Below are positions 57,407 to 64,000 of a stretch of DNA of 64,000 bases, piece by piece. The stretch's first letter is position 1, and every line of letters begins with the position of its first letter. The position numbers were made by a program, and so were the translations under genes. The notes under the pieces were generated by a model, which saw only the letters and a program-made list of their open reading frames with translations, was not told the DNA's origin and did not search any database. This stretch comes from Fomes fomentarius (lineage: Eukaryota > Basidiomycota > Agaricomycetes > Polyporales > Polyporaceae). The DNA lies in assembly GCA_022606135.1 (NCBI GenBank), contig JABYQN010000001.1, positions 124,001 to 188,000 of the forward strand. The letters run 5' to 3'.

Positions 57407-57714
57407 CAACCGACTCGGAGTGAGGTCATGCGCACTGTGACTTTGGACTCGTTGTCCCTGATGGTAGATCGACCATGAGCGCTTGGCATGTCAGAGTGCC
57501 ACCCATCACTGACCGGAAGAGGAGTTGTCGCGACTGAATGACTCGGACGATGCGTGACTCGGACGGCTGGAATAAGTAAGCCAGTGCGTCACTGAGTCAC
57601 TCGCAGTCCGTATTTAGTCTATCCGTTTCCAGCAGCGATGGCTGAAGACATGATCTGACAACGTTTTTCATCTTCTGGAAAGCATATGTACTCTGAGTAC
57701 TCCCGCTCTGCCGA

Positions 57715-57729
57715 GCGACTAACTACCTT
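57715..57729. repeat. Target-site duplication, left copy
   Basis: GCGACTAACTACCTT, identical to 57,900-57,914; it flanks the poly(A)-tailed insertion. Confidence 0.9.
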
Positions 57730-57899
57730 TTTTTTTTTTGGGATCCGATTCATTGTCCACGGGCGAAGCCCATGTTGGACGCTACTCTATGGAATATATG
57801 TAGCACCCCATTGTGCATGAAACGGCCCCGAACCTGACCGCTCCTCCCGGACGACTCCTCGCCCCCCGGGAGTACGCGACGGTTGTAAGCCGTCGCGCT
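57730..57899 (-). mobile_element. SINE-like poly(A)-tailed retroposon
   Basis: About 160 bases (57,740-57,899) plus a T run at 57,728-57,739, which is a poly(A) tail on the minus strand. It is flanked by perfect 15-base direct repeats, the mark of LINE-type target-primed reverse transcription. Read on the minus strand, the 5' end has a perfect hairpin with 8-bp stem CGCGACGG/CCGTCGCG and a 7-base loop CTTACAA (57,897-57,875), then a second hairpin with stem CTCCCGG/CCGGGAG (57,872-57,844), then GGTTCGGGGCC (57,834-57,824), which resembles a Pol III B box. It is too short to code for anything. The resemblance to a tRNA-derived SINE is suggestive only. The same site is empty in the relic at 48.7 kb. 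Confidence 0.85.
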
Positions 57900-57914
57900 G
57901 CGACTAACTACCTT
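57900..57914. repeat. Target-site duplication, right copy (overlaps a stop codon)
   Basis: GCGACTAACTACCTT; bases 57,913-57,914 are part of the TAA stop codon of oxygenase copy 4. Confidence 0.9.
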
Positions 57915-59487
57915 ACACCTTCAGCTTCTTCGACACCGCCTTCCTGTCCTCCACCGGTCCTACAACGACCACAAGGCATGCCTCCAGGTACAAGTGCGAG
58001 AGCACGGCCTGGTTCCCATAAGCAACGAAGCCAGACCGGACCGTGTTCAGCTCCTTCATCTCCGTCACCCAATGCACCCGAAGCGTCTCGCAGCGATAGC
58101 AAGCGTTCCTGCCCATCTCAGCCGCATCCAGACTGTCAGCACCAACGTCGTCGATAGCGATCCCGCGTTCCCATTCGATCAAGCTAGACACCACGCCATC
58201 CACCTCGGTCTCGCCGAGGTCCGCAGTGTGGTCCAGAAGGACCTTCTTCGGCGCGTCGTCTTCATCATCAACTTCCCCACTCGTGTCCGCCACGAACCGC
58301 AACTTGGGCTGCAGCCCGAGCGCCTCGAACGCGGCGAAGAGCGCCGCGTCGGTGCCCTTGAGGCACCCCGTCACCACCTCCAAGGGATCGGGATCCTTGG
58401 TCTTTTCATTGTCATCGCCATCGTCGTGGTCATCGTCACCAGAGTACTTGCGAGAGGCGTCCCAGTCCCAGGTGCGCGGGAAGGGTATGCGTGGCGGAGT
58501 CCGAATCCAAGCGTCCCCCCTGCGGGGAGGAAGGCGCGATCGCTCAGAAGCGCCTTGAGTGCGCTCTCGACGCTCGTCGTGCTGGCGTTCTGAGGCTGGA
58601 GGACGTTCACAGCGCGAGGTATGGCAGATTTTTTTTTTTGGGGGGGGGGGGGGGGCGACGTCGGTATCGGTATGGGTATCGGCCCAGAAGAGGTTGTACG
58701 TGATGGTGACGCGATGGCCGGAGAGGACAGGGGTGACTTCGTGCTCGACGTCGCTGAAGAACGCGGCGTAGCCGATGCTGTTTGGGGCGTTGGAGAGGAT
58801 CTCGCCCGAGTCGAACGTCCACTCCTTGCCATGGTGGCGGAGGACGAGGGCGCCGCCGGAGTGCTCGGTGGGGAAGACGACGACGAGGGATCCGAACATC
58901 TTCTCGCTAAGAGGGGTGTCTTGGTGTGGCTTGAAGAACGCGCCTTCACCTATAAGGGGAACCAAATATTTCAAGCGGTGAGCTTTAGCTTTTATTGAGG
59001 CTCGAGCGACATACCGTAGACGTTCAGCTTGTACAGCTGCGCGGTGATGCTGCGACGCGACTGCTCTCCCAAGAGCAGACTCGAGCGGACAACGTCGAGC
59101 AGACCATCGCATTGGGCGTTGAAGCGGAGGACGAACTCGCTGGTATCCATCTTCCCAGCCTTGCGGTACGTTTCGTCCAAGACGGTCTTGTCGTTCTTAC
59201 CAAACATCGCCGGCTCGCAGGCAGCCTGAAGCTCGGCCAGAGCCTCTGGCTTTGCAGACGTTTTGCTGAGGTTGAGGAACCTGATGATGTGTGAGACATC
59301 AGTTTAGACTCCTTTGCCCGGGCCAGTGGTGCGGGAGCGAGATAAAGGGATACGCTACGCACTTGTGATTGTCCCTGCCATAGTACAGGTCGAAGGTGTC
59401 GATGGGCAACTCGTAAGTTCCGCTGCAGTATGGAAGACCTTCCTCTAGCGTCGAGCGGAGGCGGTCGAGGGCTGGGATGGCGGCCAT
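57913..59487 (-). CDS. 2OG-Fe(II) oxygenase family protein, copy 4
   Basis: 475 residues from exons 59,487-59,363, 59,280-59,015 and 58,949-57,913, in phase. N-terminus PALDRLRSTLEEGLPYCSGT; iron triad complete: H-Q-D in FFKPHQDTPLSEKM and His in VEHEVTPVLSGHR. After NLFWADT comes a low-complexity stretch encoded by C16A11 (58,655-58,629 on the plus strand as G16 and T11). From there the frame differs from the family: the family-like continuation AIPRAVNVLQPQNAS and LPAGGTLGFGLRHAYP is in another frame, and a missing base near 58,486 restores the original frame at FPRTWDWDASRKYS. The annotated frame thus stays open with about 47 foreign residues. The tail is MKELNTVRSGFVAYGN and VEDRKAVSKKLKV. 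A retroposon abuts the stop codon. Confidence 0.78.
58629..58655 (+). repeat. T11G16 homopolymer pair inside oxygenase copy 4
   Basis: Eleven T followed by sixteen G on the plus strand, read as C16A11 in the mRNA, giving a Pro run followed by Lys. It marks the first of two compensating frame changes and is prone to length slippage. Confidence 0.9.
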
Positions 59488-60275
59488 GGAGCGTAGCACT
59501 GGTGGAGAGAAATGGAGCTGAACTGGATGCAGGAGGGGGTGCTGCAGCGGCGGTGAAGCCAAGGTGTTTTATCCTCGACCGCCTAGGTGTTATTTCTGAA
59601 AGCATACCTCATCCACACAATGTGACTCCGATAGGCGTGTAGTGCCAGTGGGTAAATGCGAGCATCGGATATCGTGAGGATCTCCAGACGCAGGCATGTC
59701 TTTCCTTCTGCCCTAAGGCGGTTCCCATATCAGTGTTGCATGGTGAAGGGACACTTCATATTGTATGTTCGGAGTGATTCCAGATGTTCCAGACGACCTT
59801 CATATGAGTCATTACAGCGAACTGATGTCCAGCTGAGCTCCGAGTCGTGCTGCCTGGAGGTGATCTGAAGTACTTACCCCCAGACCTATATTACGTCCTC
59901 TTCCGCTATCACTAGTTGCAGAAGCCGGCGTTCGCTCCTGGGTCTGTGGGTCCATGTTAGCTAGCTTGGCACGAGGCAAGGACGCTCTCACCCCGAGTCA
60001 TCTGTGCCAGATATGGCAATCTAGACGCGCAACTGAGTTTGCCGAGTTTGCCGATTGACCATCCCGAGTCTGTCGGCTGACTCACTATATCCATGATCGG
60101 AGGATCCAAATGCAAGCCGGTCGCATCGCTCACCGCAACGCACCTCACGAGGTTTCGTGTGGTAATAGAAGCAGCCGCGTTGCTTGGCGCGCGCGACCGA
60201 CATCCGCACTATCCATAAGTCCAAGTCCTGCCCGCCCAGACTAGAGGAACACAGTGACCCTCTTGCGCAGCAGCC
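59488..60275. other. Divergent intergenic region between oxygenase copy 4 and pseudogene
   Basis: About 790 bases between the start codons of two divergent oxygenase loci. No gene, and no clear TATA box assigned. Confidence 0.45.
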
Positions 60276-61700
60276 ATGTCCGCCGACAGTCTTTCTCCCG
60301 CCCTCCACAATCTCCGCGCCACTCTGGCCGAACGAAGGCCGTTCTGCAGCGGAACGCTCGAGCTGCCCGTAGACTTTGAGCTCTACTACGGGAAGAAGAC
60401 TGCCCGGTATGTACCACACATCTCCAAATATCATACTTAGCAGCAAATATCGATGCAGTCCACCCCTTTATAGGTATGTTAACCTCTGCATACGTCAGAG
60501 GAAAGCGCAGACGCGCTCCGAACCCTCGAAGAATGTCGTCCACGCAGGCCTTCTGTCGCAGGATCGCGCGCACCGGCGCATCAGCGCTGAGCTGTACAAG
60601 CTCGCCTACATATACCGCGCGTGACAGGTCAGGTCACAGCGAGTGTGTGATAATCATAGTACATACTGACGCGTCAGCGTGCCAGGAGAGGGTGCATCCT
60701 TCAAGTCGCACAGGGACACACCCCGCACACCAAGCGCATGCTCGGCTCGCTAGTCATCGTCTTCCCCACTCCGCACTCAGCCGGGCGGTGCCCTCGTCCT
60801 GCGGGCACAAGGGATCTGAGTGGACCATCGACTCCGCAACCCTCATATTTTCAAGTTCTTCGGACTCGCCCACGCCTCGAATTGCATATGTCGCATTCTT
60901 CAGTGACTCGGACCTCGAGCACGAGGTGCTCCCCGTCATGTCACGGTCCTGACGTCGCGTGACCGTAACGTACAACCTCTATTGGGGGAGGAAAGGAAGG
61001 ACCCGGATGCGCTCCGCCTCCTGGCCGTGCGATGTTCGATCCACCCTTCACCCGGGCCAACCGGTCGCTGGTGCAGGACGCTCTAGTCGCCCTCCTCCAT
61101 GACGCGACGATCCTGCCTGAGGGCGGAATACTTGGCTTCGGGTCGCAGCATCTGTACCCCTTTCCAAGGACGTGGCGGAACGGGGATGGCCGACCCGCTC
61201 GACAGCCTGCAGGCTGGCTGGCTCAAGGGCGGAGACTGGGCGCTGTATCAGTGTATGCGGCGTGCAAGGCGCTCGGGCTGACGCGACTGCTGAGATTGGT
61301 GTGGTCGGAGCATGGCAATATCAATGAGATAGATCATCTTAGACGAGATGGTGGACCTCGGTGCGGAGCTGGACTCGGTCGAGGACTCTCTAGATTCGCG
61401 AAAGTGGCGGGAATGTCCTCCGAAGCAAAAGGTTCGAGGACAGTCGTACCCATAGCCTAGAGCCCAACAGCTCGGACGAGGAGGAGGAGGATGACGCGGA
61501 CGTGGTCGTGCATTGGGTGACGGAGGCAGAGAACTGGAACGGACCTAAGTCGGTATATGCCAGGCTACGGAAACGAGGCGTCTCTCGACTACCTCTACAT
61601 GAGCGTCTGTCTCGTTGTGAAAGTGGGCCCAACGGGAAACAGGTTCATGCATGGAGAAAAAGAACCCATGGGCGGAGAAGAGGGCGAAGAGAGGCAATAG
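60276..61700 (+). pseudogene. 2OG oxygenase pseudogene (fifth copy)
   Basis: Recognisable along its whole length but broken many times. Exon 1 is good: SADSLSPALHNLRATLAERR, FCSGTLELPVDFELYYGKK. About 175 bases of exon 2 are missing; only VHAGLLSQDRAHRRISAELY and KLA remain (about 60,540-60,608). The iron motif SFKSHRDTPR survives (about 60,690-60,720), but the frame shifts before MLGSLVIVFPTPHS, again within GGALVL, and again before SGPSTP/EWTIDS; VAFFSDSDLEHEVLPV is kept. Later pieces LVALLHDATILPEGGILGFG, ACKALGLTRLLRLV, VVVHWVTEAENWNG and YLYMSVCLVVKVGPTGNR lie in changing frames, with a final TAG at 61,698-61,700. It resembles copy 4 most. Confidence 0.87.
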
Positions 61701-62186
61701 GACGGGGAGGCAGGACTACCTAGCTAAATCTGACTTGTTTGATGTACCATGTCAATCATCGTTACTTCAACTTACGAGACCTAGAACACAAAAAGTTTGT
61801 GTTATTACTGTTGGCAATGGTAGGACGAACTTGGATGACAACCTGCTATATTTCTTGAAGACCTGCCCATGCACATGACGATGATAAGATTGGTCGGTGG
61901 CGCAAGCACGACCACAACAAATGTTTCCATCCACATCCGATGTCTTGCGTGCTCCAATCCAAACCGATATCCAACCACAGCAGCTCATTATGCCGAGACA
62001 CCAAGACACCAGTACGGGTAAATAAGTGCCGGGGAACTAGGAACTTGCTCTCAAGGACCCATAGTTTCCGAAGGACCGATTAAAAGACTGCATATAACAT
62101 ATGTCACCCACGCTGCCCTACACACACACGTCAACACGCGAGTTCAAAGCCGCACAGCAAGGTTCATGAGCGAACTCCGATAGGTA
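61701..62186. other. Intergenic, no gene seen
   Basis: Convergent 3' regions of the oxygenase pseudogene (plus) and the beta-barrel protein gene (minus). Nothing is recognised. Confidence 0.45.
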
Positions 62187-63177
62187 TCAAGCGCTGCCCG
62201 GCGCAGCGAGCACGATGCCCGCAAGCTGGAGCATAGCCAGGTTGACCTGGTTGAGCATCCCGTTGTCGAACGTGGTCACGGTAGCCGCGGGTGCCGCGGA
62301 CGTCGGGGTAGCCGAGCTCTGAGTCGAAGTCGCACTACTCGACGACGACACGTGTGAGCTTGTGGCGCTGTGCGTGGTCGACGACGATGAAGTTGTAGTC
62401 GGCTTCTCCTGCTCGGTCTTGCTCGTACTCGTACTGGTGCTCGTGCTCGTGGGCGGGGGCGGGGGTGCCTCGTGCGTCGTCGACGTCGGCTTCGGAGAGG
62501 GCTTCGGAGAGGGCTGCGGCTCTTCTCCAGAGCCGAAGACCCAGCTACCGTACACCTGCCCTGCGTCAGTCGATCCCATGAGGTAGCGGAAGAGCCCGGG
62601 CGAGAGGTCGATTGCATCCGGCGGGCATCCTGCGCACTGCAAGCGCGGACGTGATCAGACATAGGACGTGCTTTGATCCTTGACGAAGAATGGAGTGGAG
62701 GAGGGAGGAGCATGGAACGTACCTCGTCCGTGATTTTAGCATTCGCGGACTTGCCCTGGTACGACACGGTGATGGCCGCATAGCAGTGCGATCCGCCGTC
62801 CCATTGCTATCCCAGGCATGACACGATCAGCAGCGTTTACGTACGATGTAAACACGACAGACGAACGGGCGCGTTCAAGGCAACGATCTATCCGTCCAGT
62901 CCAAGTGTCAGCGAGCCAGTCAGTGACGACCCGCGACCAGAGACTCGCGACTCACAAAGTCATTTTCATGGTCAAACCCACCGCACGCGTTGGTGCCGAC
63001 CTCGAAGTACGTGAACCGGGCATTGTCGAAGCGCTTCCCGAGATGCGTGTCGCGTTCGGTGAGGTTCACGGCATGGTGGCGACGTCCAGGGTTGTTTTCA
63101 TGCGCGGCCAAGACCAAATCAGAGCAGAGAGCGAGGAAAACGAATGTGGAAAGCAAACGAGAGGTAGAGAGGAACAT
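62187..63177 (-). CDS. Secreted RlpA-like double-psi beta-barrel protein
   Basis: The start at 63,177 gives a signal peptide (FLSTSRLLSTFVFLALCSDL followed by VLAA), then a Lys-Arg (GKR) site that may be a propeptide cut. The double-psi barrel domain is built by splicing: RFTYFEVGTNACGGFDHEND, IVALNAP, QWDGGSHCYAAITVSYQGKS, NAKITDE, CAGCPPDAIDLSPGLFRYL, with paired cysteines as in expansin- and barwin-like folds. A long linker rich in Ser, Thr and Pro follows (PSPKPSPKP, repeated TS), and the C-terminus is hydrophobic (QVNLAMLQLAGIVLAAPGSA), consistent with a GPI-anchor signal. It is predicted to sit at the cell surface or wall; family members are thought to bind or loosen wall polysaccharides, but no catalytic function can be claimed. 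Confidence 0.85.
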
Positions 63178-64000
63178 GGCAGGGTATCTTGTAAGGACGG
63201 ACTGAGGAGGGAGATGGTGGTGGGAGGAAGAAAGACAACGAGGACGGGCGTGTCTCTAGGCACCGTTTAAGCTTCGCGAGGGCAGCCATCGCCAACTCGG
63301 ATTTCTTGCGTCGGATCTAAGAATAGAGTACTTCAAGACGCCGTCAAGTTGAAGAAGCGTTGCAACTTCCTTTTGCCATGCCAGCGCTCATCCTGCCGTG
63401 ACGCTTTGTGACGCTCTGTGACCGTCGGAAAGTCAAGCAATATTGTTGGCCAACTCGGGTTATAGTAGAAAGAGATGCTCGCTCTGACTCTCAGGGCAGA
63501 GAAGTCTAATAGTTCGGCTCAACAGTCGAACTGGAGAACGGGGAATGGACACGGCTATGATACTAGAACCATTGACTACACGCCGTGTCACGTACGGTTG
63601 AATGAGTTACGACTCGCCCCCATGATCTGCTAGGTAGGCTGCATCTTCCCATGAGTAGGCAACTTCTTCCCCTGAAGTGAGCGCCCGTACTACAGTTTCC
63701 TCGCGATAGCCCCAGCAGAAAATTTGGCATTTGGAAAGTCAGGCAGGCGGCCAGAGTACCATTTATGAAGGCCTTCCACCCAAGCTGCGGGCCGGGATGC
63801 TTCCAACATACCTCGCGCTTCGAGTTCAAAAGCACTTGTTTCCGCATCTGCATCTTCATTGCTTTCAAATGGCTTGGGCGAATATATAGGGTAGTGGTAT
63901 TGCTACATAGCTGTCTACAGTTGGGAATACATATTCTTATTAGCATTCGGAAGAATGCGCGTGGGTAAATGGACGTCGCAGTGCCCCTTATTAAGAATGG
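63178..64000. other. Window end, possible fragment of a minus-strand gene
   Basis: No gene can be confirmed. On the minus strand about 63,785-63,690, one frame reads AWVEGLHKWYSGRLPDFPN and AKFSAGAIARKL before a stop that overlaps a possible GT donor; it might be an exon of a gene that starts beyond the window, but there is no family match I can name. Confidence 0.3.

Larger units (their letters stand above)
55460..57640. repeat. Right copy of the segmental duplication (with 1-2.2 kb)
   Basis: Covers oxygenase copy 3, about 300 bases of its 3' flank and about 330 bases of its 5' flank, in the same orientation as the left copy. Coding exons are nearly identical; flanks have diverged with small insertions and deletions. 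Confidence 0.75.

Noticed and set aside
57883..57889. A tRNA-Val gene from the hairpin with loop CTTACAA in the retroposon
   Set aside because: The loop could mimic an anticodon loop with UAC, but the stem is 8 bp, not 5, and no acceptor or D arm is present.
63563..63946. 127-codon minus-strand open frame at the right end
   Set aside because: Cys/Ser/Arg-rich with no domain; another frame of the same stretch looks more protein-like but cannot be confirmed within the window.
1..64000. rRNA, tRNA or CRISPR loci, or full-length transposons
   Set aside because: No rRNA-like sequence, complete tRNA fold, repeat-spacer array, reverse transcriptase, integrase or transposase frame was recognised in the window; a systematic covariance-model search was not possible.

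Overview
This window is nuclear DNA of a filamentous basidiomycete, most likely an Agaricomycete (the gene families fit a wood- or litter-decay polypore-type fungus, but the species cannot be named from sequence alone). The reasons are very short GT-AG introns of about 40-80 bases, up to 15 exons in genes near 1 kb of coding sequence, no bacterial-type operons, and families typical of these fungi: DUF4470 proteins, F-box and BTB proteins, multi-copy P450s, a GH3 beta-glucosidase with a PA14 insert, GDSL/SGNH esterases and a siderophore-type MFS transporter. Exon joins below were worked out by hand from frame, splice signals and comparison of paralogues inside the window.

Layout, left to right: 2OG-Fe(II) oxygenase copy 1 (0.36-1.94 kb, minus); F-box protein (2.8-4.5, minus); 2OG oxygenase copy 2 with a dismantled iron site (5.8-7.4, plus); an aldo/keto reductase cluster with three full-length genes and two decayed relics (7.9-16.4); an amino-acid permease (16.8-18.9, minus); a GDSL esterase (19.3-20.3, plus); GH3 beta-glucosidase (21.1-24.4, plus); a BTB protein with a broken frame (24.5-25.5, minus); MFS siderophore transporter (26.5-28.6, minus); a probably decayed DUF4470 gene (29.4-32.8) and a relic of a second copy (33.2-33.5); a methyltransferase (33.9-35.1, minus); a RAD7-like DNA-repair gene (35.9-38.0, minus); a protein kinase (38.4-41.2, minus); a doubtful gene (42.4-43.2); a second GDSL esterase (43.7-44.6, plus); an unknown conserved-looking gene (45.4-46.3, plus); a second methyltransferase (47.2-48.4, plus); a 2OG oxygenase relic (48.7-49.1); two tandem P450s (50.0-55.1, plus); 2OG oxygenase copies 3 and 4 (55.8-57.3 and 57.9-59.5, minus); a 2OG oxygenase pseudogene (60.3-61.7, plus); and a secreted double-psi beta-barrel protein (62.2-63.2, minus).

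The main theme is repeated local duplication and decay. Six 2OG oxygenase copies, five aldo/keto reductases, two GDSL esterases, two methyltransferases, two P450s and two DUF4470 copies lie within 64 kb, in all states from intact to relic. The secondary-metabolism-like genes (oxygenases, reductases, P450s, methyltransferases, transporters) are present without a recognisable backbone synthase, so I do not call a biosynthetic cluster.

The strongest unusual findings are: a 160-bp poly(A)-tailed, SINE-like retroposon with a perfect 15-bp target-site duplication that overlaps the stop codon of oxygenase copy 4, with the unoccupied site kept in the relic 9 kb away; oxygenase copy 2, which has lost both the Asp and the distal His of the iron triad; and two mutually compensating frameshifts in oxygenase copy 4 at a C16A11 homopolymer.
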